The notes: generated by a model from the letters alone, not told the origin. A stretch of DNA of 64,000 nt from Oceanithermus profundus DSM 14977 (GCF_000183745.1 NC_014761.1:496001-560000); one strand, 5' to 3'. Numbered from the stretch's first letter, positions 28,651 through 36,102 are shown. Made by a program: numbers and translations.

Positions 28651-28682
28651 TTGACATATGTAAGTAAGTAGTTATATACTTA
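28651..28682 (+). promoter_or_regulatory. Promoter with overlapping palindromic operator, SPW-TetR operon
   Basis: TTGACA (28651-28656) and TATACT (28675-28680) are 18 nt apart. Overlapping spacer and -10 is a dyad with arms TAAGTA (28661-28666) and TACTTA (28677-28682) and further inner symmetry. The operon encodes a TetR-type regulator, so this is its most likely autoregulatory operator. Confidence 0.8.
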
Positions 28683-28705
28683 AGACGAACGAGGAGGTGA
28701 AGGTC

Positions 28706-29041
28706 ATGAAGAACACGCTGGAGTGGGTGAACGTGGTACTCGGCGGCTGGCTCTTCCTCTCGCCCTGGATCTTCGGGTTTACGGGTAACGCGGGCGCGGC
28801 CTGGAGCGCTTGGATCATCGGTGGCGTGGTGCTCATCCTGGCCGTGTGGGCGCTTTCCGACCGCGGCGTCTGGGAAGACTGGGTCAACGCCCTGGCGGCC
28901 TTGATCGGGTTCTTCACGCCCTGGTTCGTCAAGTACACTTCCCTGGGCTCGGCCGCGTGGAACATGTGGATCCTGGCCGTGGCCATCTTTGTGGTCGCGC
29001 TCTGGGCCGCCTACAGCCCCACCATGAAGACGTCGACCTAG
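28706..29041 (+). CDS. SPW-repeat membrane protein
   Basis: 111 residues from the ATG at 28706, preceded by GAGGAGGTG. Four membrane helices arranged as two SPW-type repeats: first WVNVVLGGWLFLSPWIFGF with AAWSAWIIGGVV, then WVNALAALIGFFTPWFVKY with AAWNMWILAVAI. Proteins of this family are small inner-membrane proteins of unknown function. First gene of a two-gene operon with a TetR regulator, which suggests that it answers to a small-molecule or membrane signal. Confidence 0.85.
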   Translation: MKNTLEWVNVVLGGWLFLSPWIFGFTGNAGAAWSAWIIGGVVLILAVWALSDRGVWEDWVNALAALIGFFTPWFVKYTSLGSAAWNMWILAVAIFVVALWAAYSPTMKTST

Positions 29042-29114
29042 GGGCGAGGGAAGGCGAGGGGAGGGGCTGGGCCCCTCCCCTCGTACGGTTGGTAGGATGG
29101 CGAGGAGGACGACG

Positions 29115-29717
29115 ATGCGCAAGGCGATGCGGCTCCCCACCTCCGAACGCCGGAAGCAGATCGTGCAGGCGGGGCTCGAGCTCTGCCGCAGGTACGGTAT
29201 TTCTTCCCTGCGCACGGAAAAGATCGCGCGCAAGATCGGCGTGACGCCGGGTGCGCTCTTCCGCCACTTCCCCTCGAAGGCCGCGATCCTGCGGGCGATG
29301 GCCGACGAGCTGCTGGACCGGCTCGAGCGGGCCACGCCCCCGGACGACCTGCCGCCCTGGGCGTGGATCGAAGCCTTTGTCATGGGCCGGGTGCGCATCC
29401 TCAAGGAAGACCCCGAGGTGCGCCTGCTGTTCTCGGACGGCTTTCTCGTCGCCCTGCCCGAGGAAGCTCAGGACGACGTGCACCGCGCCTTTCTTCGCGC
29501 CTGGGAAAGGCTGAACGAGCGCATCCGCGCCGCGCAGGCCCAGGGCCGCGTCCGGGCGGACTTGGAGGCGCACGAACTGGCCGCTGCGGTCGTGGGCCTG
29601 GTTCAGGCGGTGCTGCACCCCCCGCTGGCCGACCTGCCCGAGTGGAACACCCCCGAGGCAGTCTGGGCGACGACGCAGGACCTGCTCACCGTGCGCGAAC
29701 CGGCCGCGCGTTCCTAG
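29115..29717 (+). CDS. TetR/AcrR-family transcriptional regulator
   Basis: 200 residues from the ATG at 29115 (GAGGAGG 6 nt upstream). N-terminal helix-turn-helix domain: RRKQIVQAGLELCRRYGISS, LRTEKIARKIGVTPGALFRHF, matching the TetR recognition-helix layout. The C-terminal two thirds is an all-helical ligand domain with a typical C-terminal dimerisation pair (LAAAVVGLVQAVL). Likely represses its own operon through the 28661-28682 palindrome. Confidence 0.88.
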   Translation: MRKAMRLPTSERRKQIVQAGLELCRRYGISSLRTEKIARKIGVTPGALFRHFPSKAAILRAMADELLDRLERATPPDDLPPWAWIEAFVMGRVRILKEDPEVRLLFSDGFLVALPEEAQDDVHRAFLRAWERLNERIRAAQAQGRVRADLEAHELAAAVVGLVQAVLHPPLADLPEWNTPEAVWATTQDLLTVREPAARS

Positions 29718-29733
29718 AGACGCACGGCACGGG

Positions 29734-29769
29734 GAACCGGCCGCGGCGGGTGCCGCGGCCGGTTCTTGG
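29734..29769 (+). terminator. Strong hairpin after the TetR gene
   Basis: Perfect 14-bp stem (29734-29747 with 29752-29765; GAACCGGCCGCGGC and its complement) and a GGGT loop, 17 nt after the stop codon. Only TT follows, so termination may depend on stem strength. Confidence 0.75.
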
Positions 29770-29794
29770 CTGAAAGCGCCGGGGTAGGATCCAC

Positions 29795-29826
29795 TCACTA
29801 TCCCCCAGCAGCCCCCGCTCCCTGGC
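29795..29826 (-). pseudogene. Fragment matching the 3' end of the ABC-2 permease gene
   Basis: 32 nt resemble the last 33 nt of the permease at 31597-31629, with four substitutions and a 1-nt deletion. Read in that gene's frame it encodes ARERGLLG against AKERGLLGGY-stop. With the real end 1.8 kb away, the two sites flank the right-hand part of the island like an old direct duplication. Confidence 0.65.
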
Positions 29827-29946
29827 TAAACGGATTCGGCGCCGTTCTCGATGGAAAAATCCATCCTGTCCCTCAGCGACACGCCCAGCGCTACGCGGAC
29901 GGGCTTGGGTAGGATGGCCGCCACTTGCTGGCGACCTTGGCTAGGG
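29826..29946 (-). pseudogene. Frameshifted remnant of an AbrB/PrlF-type antitoxin
   Basis: On the minus strand one frame gives LAKVASKW and the next frame continues AAILPKPVRVALGV, SLRDRMDFSIENGAESV and a TAG. Together these follow the antitoxin pattern KVTSKGQVTIPKPVREALG-KPGDRVDF-IEDG of SpoVT-AbrB domain proteins. A single-base shift near 29925 breaks the frame and no ribosome site remains. No toxin gene (for example PIN) adjoins it. Confidence 0.7.
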
Positions 29947-30358
29947 CCGGTTCGATCAAACGGGCCGGGTTGGTCGTTGGCGTGGTTTCCTTACCGCAAA
30001 GTACGGAATCCCGCCAAGCCTCAACCGAGTCGGGCGCGGGCCTCGGCAGCCAGGATCGAGTTCCCAATCCCTTTCTTCATCCAGGCATCAGACCGTTCTC
30101 ATGAAGACGCGAAGGATGAATCCTGCGCTGCGCGTTCCGGCCCACAGGGTGTACCCCCTTTCATTGCCGCCTTCTCGACGAGGGGGTCCTTCTTGCGCTC
30201 GGTCGGCCAGACTTTTTGCCACGTTTGGACCAGGTACAATAAGTTCCGGAAATCCCCAAGCCTACTAATTTAGCAGGGTCCAGCAGCTGAAGAAGTCCAC
30301 GAAAGATACACAGTGGATACAATACAAGCAAAGCTACTATGCTAAAATCTGTAACACC
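29947..30358. other. Stretch without a recognisable gene
   Basis: Mixed-composition DNA. Short minus-strand runs such as KKGIGNSILAAEARARLG (near 30022-30080) and VWPTERKKDPLVEKAAMKGG (near 30140-30215) look protein-like but carry stops and shifts; they may be remains of genes I cannot name. Confidence 0.4.
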
Positions 30359-30387
30359 TTGACAACTGGCTAGAGGGGGAGTAGCCT
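30359..30387 (+). promoter_or_regulatory. Candidate promoter of the 30408-31069 gene pair
   Basis: TTGACA (30359-30364) and TAGCCT (30382-30387), 17 nt apart; transcription would start about 14 nt before the GTG at 30408. Confidence 0.5.
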
Positions 30388-30407
30388 TTGTGTAAGAACC
30401 CGGATTT

Positions 30408-30623
30408 GTGTTGTTGGGAGAGTGTGACGTTTATTCCGAACCTGGGCATATTTACGTAAAGACAGCCACGCAGTATGAGGAAAGAGGGGCCGTGGTTGGA
30501 TGTTGCGGTATATGCACGATGAGCTTTTCTTCAAGAAGTCAAGTGTTCGGAAAAGATCAGGTAGCGCTAGGGCATTGTTTGAATACGACCACACCCGCTC
30601 AGAATGTGAGGCTGATGAGATGA
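30408..30623 (+). CDS. Hypothetical 71-residue protein
   Basis: GTG start shortly after a plausible promoter; weak ribosome site. No signal peptide; contains CCGIC and two other cysteines. Its TGA overlaps the ATG of the next gene (ATGA), an arrangement that supports translation. No family recognised, low G+C. Could also be a chance frame. Confidence 0.35.
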   Translation: MLLGECDVYSEPGHIYVKTATQYEERGAVVGCCGICTMSFSSRSQVFGKDQVALGHCLNTTTPAQNVRLMR

Positions 30624-31069
30624 GGCTTCGTCGCGTACAAATAATCGCAGTACTTGCTATCGTCGCCGGCATCTTTCTGGCAGAAGCAACGACTGGGGAA
30701 AGCAAAACTCTTTCAGGTGCGTATTGTGTCGGTAGCAATGCCTATTACTTAGACTTTAATTTATTTCTCCGGGATGATAATATGCCTACCGCACAATCAA
30801 ATAGCCAATGCGATGTTGTGATCCATCGCGAGTGCACAACTAGCTCATGGCATGAAACGGGACTTGACGCGTGCATGTGGGCACTGCCGTGTATATGGGC
30901 ATACATGGTTGAGGAAGAAAGGGAGGTTACCTGCAGGTATACGTGTGAAAATGGGTATTCCTACACGGAGACACGAACCGAAAACGAGTGGCATGCAAAA
31001 GGCTGTTGCTGGCTTGGAGTTCCGAATTCGGTTCGAGAAAAGCAGAAGGAACCAGAGGTTGCGCCGTGA
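30620..31069 (+). CDS. Secreted cysteine-rich hypothetical protein
   Basis: 149 residues. A signal peptide (MRLRRVQIIAVLAIVAGIFL, cleavage near residue 22-29) leads to a mature part with nine cysteines (among them YCVG, QCDV, ECTT, DACMWALPC, TCRYTC and GCC), which suggests disulfides outside the cytosol. Low G+C and codon use unlike the core genes point to horizontal transfer. No family recognised. Coupled to the preceding small gene by a 4-nt overlap. A bacteriocin, adhesin or inhibitor would be possible roles, but none is demonstrable. Confidence 0.55.
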   Translation: MRLRRVQIIAVLAIVAGIFLAEATTGESKTLSGAYCVGSNAYYLDFNLFLRDDNMPTAQSNSQCDVVIHRECTTSSWHETGLDACMWALPCIWAYMVEEEREVTCRYTCENGYSYTETRTENEWHAKGCCWLGVPNSVREKQKEPEVAP

Positions 31070-31256
31070 ATAAAGGGATAGGGGCCAGGTCTTTGGCCGC
31101 GGGGTGAGCGTCCTGCAATGCGTGACGTGCAGGCGTACAATTCCGCCGCAATTGTTTGTGCCGAAGCCAAAAGTTGTTTTGGATAAGCAGTAATGCTTGA
31201 GTCATCAACGCCCTGGGCTACGCGTTCCACTACGGTTGCCGGCAGGTGATGCGGCT

Positions 31257-31443
31257 ATGAGCGTTCGTTTGGGAGGTGATCCCCTGGATGCCTCGCTCTT
31301 GACGTTGGTGACGCTCCTTTTGGGCTTGCTGGAAGCCGACCTTTGGCATCGCCGTCTACCTTGCTATCCGCTTGGCGTTGCCCCGCGAGGTGTTCACCAA
31401 AGGATCCGAGAAGTCAGCCTGCGAGAACGATACCGAGATGTAG
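31257..31443 (+). pseudogene. Frameshifted relative of the 25651 small membrane protein (family A)
   Basis: The frame from ATG 31257 gives MSVRLGGDPLDASLLTLV and a hydrophobic run, matching MNVDLTGSPLEVLVGLV of the 25651 gene. The second half is in another frame: FGIAVYLAIRLALPREV, matching IGVVVYVAVRLALGAER, and ends at TAG 31441. At least one indel near 31320-31345 breaks it. The 187 nt before it and about 150 nt after it hold no gene that I can support. Confidence 0.65.
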
Positions 31444-31596
31444 ACCTCGCCGTCGCAACTTCCCTCTTGGATTTGCAGGTGGTCTAAACTCTGGCAGCGC
31501 AAGGGTTTGAGGCATAGCGGTTCTCCGTGCGTCTGGTTGGGTGAAGCGTCGAACCCAAGCATGCGGTTGCGGTAGCGCCGCCAGGATCGGCCGGTT

Positions 31597-32370
31597 TCAG
31601 TATCCCCCCAGCAACCCACGCTCCTTGGCCGCGCGCACGGCGCGTCCGAAGACCCAGAGCCCCACGATCAGGTAGACGAAACCGTTCAGCAGGCCCAGGC
31701 CGAAGACGACCGGGTCGAAGGCCTCGCCGCGCGCCATCAGCGCCCGCAGCTGCCCCGCCCCGGTGGTCATGGGCAGCAGGTAGCCGGCGAAGCGGAAGAG
31801 GCCGTGCAGCTGCTCGAACGGGGTCATGATCAGGAACATCAACACGAACTGGAACAGGTTGAGGAAGGCCTGGATGCGCTTGAAGAGGAGCGCGAGCGCG
31901 CCGAGCAGGAAGCCCAGCCCGTAGGCGCCGAGGAGCACCGCGGCCAGCGGCGCCAGCGCCGACCAGGAGAAGTCGAGCCGCACGCCGGTGAGGAGCATGA
32001 TCAACCCCAGGATGCTCAGGTTGAGGCCGAGGGTGAGGAGCAGCCCGGCGACGTTGCGGGCCATGTAGACGCGCCCGGGGCCGAAGGGGCTGAGGAAGAC
32101 CTGCTCGAGGGTGCCCTCGCGCGCCTCGTTCATCAGCCCCCAGCTGAGGTCGCCGATGGCGAAGAGGGCCAGCGTCCAGAGGACGTAACCCACGACCAGC
32201 GCGTCCAGGCGGTCCCCGAACTGCGCCGTGGGGCCGGCGATGTACTGCGCCCCCAGGAAGAGGCCGTAGAAGATCATCGTGATCACGATCAGCTGCCCCA
32301 CCATCTCCATGGGGTAGCGCCGCAGCATCAGCAGGCTGCGTTTGAACTCGACGGCGATCACCCTAAGCAT
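31597..32370 (-). CDS. ABC-2 type transporter permease
   Basis: 257 residues, six membrane helices, with the ABC-2 pattern of long cytoplasmic N-terminus, EAREGTLEQVFLSPFGPGR after helix 2, and a conserved Pro/Gly-rich region near the end. ATG at 32370 has GGAGGAAAC upstream and overlaps the ATPase end by 8 nt. Exports an unknown substrate (drug, lipid or polysaccharide families all use this fold). A short copy of its 3' end lies at 29795-29826. Confidence 0.88.
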   Translation of the reverse strand: MLRVIAVEFKRSLLMLRRYPMEMVGQLIVITMIFYGLFLGAQYIAGPTAQFGDRLDALVVGYVLWTLALFAIGDLSWGLMNEAREGTLEQVFLSPFGPGRVYMARNVAGLLLTLGLNLSILGLIMLLTGVRLDFSWSALAPLAAVLLGAYGLGFLLGALALLFKRIQAFLNLFQFVLMFLIMTPFEQLHGLFRFAGYLLPMTTGAGQLRALMARGEAFDPVVFGLGLLNGFVYLIVGLWVFGRAVRAAKERGLLGGY

Positions 32371-33286
32371 GCGTTTCCTCCCGAATGAGTTTCAGGAAGA
32401 CCTCGGTAAGGTCGGCGCGGTCCTTCTCCACCCGCAGGATGGGCAGCGGGCGCAGCGCTTCGAGAACCGCCCAGAGCCCCTCGGGCGATCCGACGAAGAC
32501 GATGCGGCCGTTCAGGGGTTGGGCGCCCAGCTCGGCGAGGCGGCCGCGACGCGCTTCGTCCAGCTCGCCCTCCACCTCGATCTCGTACTGATCGCCGGAA
32601 AAGCGGGCGAGCAGGGTGGCCGTGCGGTCTTCGGCGACGATGCGCCCCTCGCGGATGATGGCCACCCGGTGCGAGAGCTGCTGAGCCACGTCGAGCTGGT
32701 GGGTGGTGAGCACGATCGCCTGACCGTCGTCGGCGAGCTCGCGAATGAGCTGTTTGACGGTCTCGGCGGCCTCCACGTCGAGGCCCAGCGTAGGTTCGTC
32801 GAGGAGCAGCAGCGCCGGCTCGTGAATGAGGCTGACCGCGATGGCCAGCTTCTGCTGCATGCCGCGGGAGAGCTGCTGGGTCAGGGCGTTCTGTTTGTGG
32901 GTCAGCTCGAAGCGCTCGAGCAGCGCCTTCCCCCGGCGGCGCGCGACCGCCGCCGGAAGCCCCTTGAGCACGCCGAAGTACTCGAGGTTCTCGAGGGGCG
33001 TGAGCCGCCAGTAGACGTTGCGGTTGCCCTCGAGTACGGCCCCCAGCTGCCGCAGCGCCCAGGGGTCGCGGTGCGGGTCGCGCCCCGCCACCCGCACCGA
33101 ACCGGCATCGGGCCGGATCAGGCCGGCGATCATCTTGATCGTGGTCGTCTTCCCGGCGCCGTTGGGGCCCAGAAACGCCAGCACCTCCCCGCGGTCCACG
33201 CGCAGGTGCACCCCGTCGACGGCCCGGGTGGTCTTGCCCCGGCTGCGAAAGGTTTTGTCGAGGCCTTCTGCAACGAGTACAGCCAC
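32363..33286 (-). CDS. ABC transporter ATP-binding protein
   Basis: 307 residues from the GTG at 33286; a GTG two codons earlier overlaps the GGAGGTG ribosome site and is less likely. Walker A GPNGAGKTT, signature LSRGMQQKLAI (a variant of LSGGQ typical of the DrrA/NatA group), Walker B LLLLDEPTLGLD, and H-loop TTHQLD. The last 90 residues form the usual C-terminal extension of this subfamily. Pairs with the permease after it. Confidence 0.93.
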   Translation of the reverse strand: MAVLVAEGLDKTFRSRGKTTRAVDGVHLRVDRGEVLAFLGPNGAGKTTTIKMIAGLIRPDAGSVRVAGRDPHRDPWALRQLGAVLEGNRNVYWRLTPLENLEYFGVLKGLPAAVARRRGKALLERFELTHKQNALTQQLSRGMQQKLAIAVSLIHEPALLLLDEPTLGLDVEAAETVKQLIRELADDGQAIVLTTHQLDVAQQLSHRVAIIREGRIVAEDRTATLLARFSGDQYEIEVEGELDEARRGRLAELGAQPLNGRIVFVGSPEGLWAVLEALRPLPILRVEKDRADLTEVFLKLIREETHA

Positions 33287-33307
33287 GTTCACCTCCGGTT
33301 CTTAGCT

Positions 33308-33337
33308 AGTGTAAACCGAAGGTTTAGAGAATGTCAA
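33308..33337 (-). promoter_or_regulatory. Promoter of the ABC-2 operon with an operator dyad
   Basis: On the minus strand TTGACA (33337-33332) and TACACT (33313-33308) are 18 nt apart. A perfect dyad TAAACC-TTC-GGTTTA (33312-33326) overlaps the spacer and the -10 box, suggesting repression by an unlinked regulator. Confidence 0.75.
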
Positions 33338-33345
33338 GTAACAGT

Positions 33346-33855
33346 TTACGAATATTGTTTCACGGCCTCGACGAACGCCTTCGCCCAGGCGGGCAGGTCG
33401 CCGGGCCCGCGGCTGGTGATCAGGTTGCCGCTGATCACCACGGGTTCGTCCACGTACTGTGCGCCGGCGTTCGTCAGGTCGTCCTTGATCGAGCGGTAGC
33501 CGGTTAGGCGCCGGCCCTTGATCACGCCGGCGCTGATCAGCACCCAGCCGGCGTGGCAGATGGCGGCCAGGGGTTTCCCGGCGTCGTCGACGGCGCGCAC
33601 CAGCTCGAGCACCGCCTCGCTGCGCCGCAGCCGGTCGGGGGCGTAGCCGCCGGGGATGACGAGGCCGGCCAGGTCGGACGCCTTCACCTCGGAGGCCGCG
33701 GCCGTGGCGCGGGCCATCCAGCCGCTCTTGGCCTTGTACCCCCGCGACTCGGGGCCGATGACCACGGGATCGAGCCCGCTTTCCTGCACGCGGTAGAAGG
33801 GGTAGATGAACTCGCGTTCGTCGAAGAGCTCTTCGATCAGAATACCGACCTTCAT
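33346..33855 (-). CDS. PfpI/DJ-1 family protein
   Basis: 169 residues, the usual length. Nucleophile elbow AICHAGWVLISA with the catalytic Cys followed by His, and the acidic partner near the N-terminus (EELFDEREF). Members act as peptidase-like, deglycase or stress proteins. Own ATG with a GGGAGGTGCCCC leader; ends just before the ABC-2 promoter. Confidence 0.92.
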   Translation of the reverse strand: MKVGILIEELFDEREFIYPFYRVQESGLDPVVIGPESRGYKAKSGWMARATAAASEVKASDLAGLVIPGGYAPDRLRRSEAVLELVRAVDDAGKPLAAICHAGWVLISAGVIKGRRLTGYRSIKDDLTNAGAQYVDEPVVISGNLITSRGPGDLPAWAKAFVEAVKQYS

Positions 33856-33876
33856 GGGGCACCTCCCGTACGTAGT

Positions 33877-34509
33877 CTAGCCGCGCGCGGGGGTTCGGTC
33901 CCCGCCCCCGCACACCTTTGCGAACAGGTCGTGCAGCACGTTGGCGGTCAGCCCCCAGACGTCGCGGCCGCGCCAGGGGTAGTGCCAGACCCGGCGCCGC
34001 AGCCCTCCGCGTTCGCGCCACTCGCTCCAGGCGGGCGCGCGCGCCAGCTCGTCCAGCGGGACCCAGAGCACCTCGGCCACCTCCGCGGGGTTGGGGGTGA
34101 GCTGCGGGCGTTCCCGCAGCCAGGCCAGGACCGGGCGCACGTGGAAGCCGTGGGGGCTCGTCACCGCCGGCAGCTGCCCCAGGAGCTCGGCCAGGGCGGG
34201 CTCGAGCGCCACCTCCTCCCAGGCTTCGCGCAGCGCCGCCTCCTCGGGCGTCTCCCCGGGCTCGAGGCTGCCCCCGGGGAAGGCGATCTGGCCGGCGTGG
34301 CTGGGGAGGTTCGGGGTGCGGACGGTGAGCAGCAGCTGGCCGTCGGGCGTGAAGGCGACCAGCACCGCCGCGGGCCGGAACCCCGGGGGGGCGGCCAGAT
34401 CGGGCGGGGGCGCGGCTACGGCGCGTTCGAGCAGAGTTCGGAGAGCTTCGCCCTGAGGGCAACCTCCGGGTTTTCCTTCGCGGCCGCGAATAGCTTGACC
34501 ACCTCCCAC
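33877..34509 (-). CDS. Nudix hydrolase, CoA-pyrophosphatase type
   Basis: The conserved domain starts at about 34434 (LRTLLERAVAAPPPD) and ends at 33877. It contains LLLTVRTPNLPSHAGQIAFP then GGSLEPGETPEEAALREAWEEV, joining the UPF0035 motif of CoA/acyl-CoA diphosphatases to a complete Nudix box. The true start is uncertain: no ATG or GTG lies at the homology border, and the GTG at 34509 used here would overlap mazG by 94 nt. A CTG near 34434 would also fit. It follows mazG, another house-cleaning pyrophosphatase. Confidence 0.82.
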   Translation of the reverse strand: MGGGQAIRGREGKPGGCPQGEALRTLLERAVAAPPPDLAAPPGFRPAAVLVAFTPDGQLLLTVRTPNLPSHAGQIAFPGGSLEPGETPEEAALREAWEEVALEPALAELLGQLPAVTSPHGFHVRPVLAWLRERPQLTPNPAEVAEVLWVPLDELARAPAWSEWRERGGLRRRVWHYPWRGRDVWGLTANVLHDLFAKVCGGGDRTPARG

Positions 34510-35009
34510 AGCGCTTCCGTCAGGTCGCCGCGCTCGAGCGCCCGCCGGGCCGCGGCGCGGCTCGCGGGCAGCTCCAGCTTGCGCGCCAGCTCGTAGCCGC
34601 GCGCCAGCGCGGGCAGGCTCCTGGGCACCTTCTCGCAAGGGGCCTGGGGGCCCCGCTTCTCTTCCTTTTGCTTTTCCCAGTTGGCCAGCACCTCTTCGGG
34701 GGTGTGGAGCTCGCGGTCCCCGAAGACGTGGGGGTGGCGCTCGATCAGCTTGTCCACGATGGCGCGCTCCACGTCGTCGTAGCCGAAGGTGCCCTCCTCC
34801 TCGCCGATGACGCTGTGGAAGGCCACCTGCAGCAGCACGTCGCCCAGCTCCTCGGCCATCTTCGCGGGGTCGCCCTCCGCGATCGCGTCCACCGCCTCGG
34901 CCGCCTCCTCGAGCAGGTAGGGGCGCAGGCTCTCGTGCGTCTGCTGGCGGTCCCAGGGGCAGCCGTCCGGCGCCCGCAGCCGTCGCATCACCTCGAGCAG
35001 CTTCTCCAC
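34416..35009 (-). CDS. mazG: Nucleoside triphosphate pyrophosphohydrolase MazG
   Basis: 197 residues. N-terminal catalytic domain is complete: LRAPDGCPWDRQQTHESLRPY then LLEEAAEAVDAI and EELGDVLLQVAFH, the EExxE-12/28-ExxD metal site. The usual second MazG domain is shortened (about residues 120-197) and lacks a recognisable second EExxE, so this is a reduced form compared with the 260-residue enzyme of E. coli. It hydrolyses nucleoside triphosphates to monophosphates and pyrophosphate. The start lies 4 nt after the pilD stop. Confidence 0.9.
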   Translation of the reverse strand: MEKLLEVMRRLRAPDGCPWDRQQTHESLRPYLLEEAAEAVDAIAEGDPAKMAEELGDVLLQVAFHSVIGEEEGTFGYDDVERAIVDKLIERHPHVFGDRELHTPEEVLANWEKQKEEKRGPQAPCEKVPRSLPALARGYELARKLELPASRAAARRALERGDLTEALWEVVKLFAAAKENPEVALRAKLSELCSNAP

Positions 35010-35013
35010 GGGC

Positions 35014-36102
35014 TTAGCTTAACCCCAGGTAGGCGAGGTAGGCCCGCACCCAGCCCGCCCCCCACCACAGCGCGATCCAGCCGCCCAGGGCCAGGTAGGG
35101 CCCGAAGGGCAGCTTGCGCCGGCGGAAGAGCAGCCCCAGCACCGCCCCCGCGAAGACGGCCGCCCCCAGCGCCACCAGGAAGGGCCCGAAGCCCAGCCAG
35201 GCCCCCAGCATCCCCGCCAGCTTGACGTCGCCAAAGCCCATGGCCACGGGCTCTTCGTCTTCCTCGTCCTCTTCTTCCTCGGGCACGAGGGCCCAGTAGA
35301 GCCCGCCGGCGAGCGCCACCACCCCGGCGGCGAGGAGCAGGTTCCACACGCTTTCCAGCACGCTCAAGGGAAGCGCGCCGTAGCTGGCCACGACCGCGCC
35401 CAGAAGCGCCGCCGTCAGGGTAAGCGCGTCGTGCAGGGGCAGCGGGCGGCGCAGTGCCAAGTTGAGGGCCACCACCGCCGCCGCGGCGGCCACCCCCCAG
35501 CCCCAGCCGGCCCAGGCGCCCACGGCCGCGGCCAGGTAGACGTGCTCGAGCCCCACCGGGAAGCCCGGCCGTCCGCTGGCCCCGCGCCGCAGCACCAGGT
35601 TGGCGTAACCGCCGATCAGCGCCAGCAGCCCCGCCGCGGCGAGCGCCCCCGACCAAGCGGCGCCCCAGCCCACCGGAAAACCCCACACCGCCGCGCCGAC
35701 GAGGCCGAGCGCCAGCCCGCCGTAGGTGAGGCCGTCGGGGAGGATGTAGTGGTCGATGTCGATGAACGAAAGTGCGATCAGGAGCGCCGTGAAGGCCCAG
35801 ACCAGCGCCAGTCCGGCGTCGGGGGCGGGGTGCAGCCAGGCGGCCAGGGCGAACAGCCCCCCGGTCAGCCCCTCCACCAGCGGGTAGCGCGCGCTCACGG
35901 GCGCGCCGCAGTAGCGGCAGCGGCCCCGGAACACGAGCCAGCTGAGGATCGGCACCATGTCCAGCGCCCCCAGCCGGTGGCCGCAGACGGGGCAGCGGCT
36001 GGGCGGATGAACGACGGATTCCCCTTTGGGCAGGCGGTAGATGACGACGTTGAGAAAGGACCCGATGACCGCGCCCAGGACGAAGCCAAAGAAGACGAGC
36101 AT
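35014..36102 (-). CDS. pilD: Prepilin peptidase (type IV leader peptidase/methylase)
   Basis: 362 residues. N-terminal methylase loop with two CxxC pairs (Cys37/40, Cys62/65), catalytic aspartates in SFIDIDHYILPD (near 115-123) and GFGDVKL (Asp292). It is about 100 residues longer than typical PilD because of an extra helix-rich middle region and a very acidic loop (EEEEDEED) just before the second catalytic Asp. It cleaves and N-methylates prepilins on the cytosolic side. Divergent from the pilin operon that supplies its substrates. Confidence 0.94.
   Translation of the reverse strand: MLVFFGFVLGAVIGSFLNVVIYRLPKGESVVHPPSRCPVCGHRLGALDMVPILSWLVFRGRCRYCGAPVSARYPLVEGLTGGLFALAAWLHPAPDAGLALVWAFTALLIALSFIDIDHYILPDGLTYGGLALGLVGAAVWGFPVGWGAAWSGALAAAGLLALIGGYANLVLRRGASGRPGFPVGLEHVYLAAAVGAWAGWGWGVAAAAAVVALNLALRRPLPLHDALTLTAALLGAVVASYGALPLSVLESVWNLLLAAGVVALAGGLYWALVPEEEEDEEDEEPVAMGFGDVKLAGMLGAWLGFGPFLVALGAAVFAGAVLGLLFRRRKLPFGPYLALGGWIALWWGAGWVRAYLAYLGLS

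Noticed and set aside
28434-28667. 77-residue hydrophobic open frame
   Set aside because: No ribosome site, no homology that I recognise, and codon positions look random; noted as non-genic.
31197-31487. 96-codon frame as one intact gene
   Set aside because: Only its first part matches the family at 25651; the matching second part is in another frame, so it is better read as a frameshifted copy.
25492-31596. Insertion sequence or transposase in the island
   Set aside because: I found no DDE, HUH or serine recombinase motif and no paired terminal inverted repeats with target duplications.
29795-31629. Direct repeats taken as attL/attR of an integrated element
   Set aside because: No integrase, recombinase or tRNA target lies nearby and the copies have diverged; kept only as a duplicated gene end.
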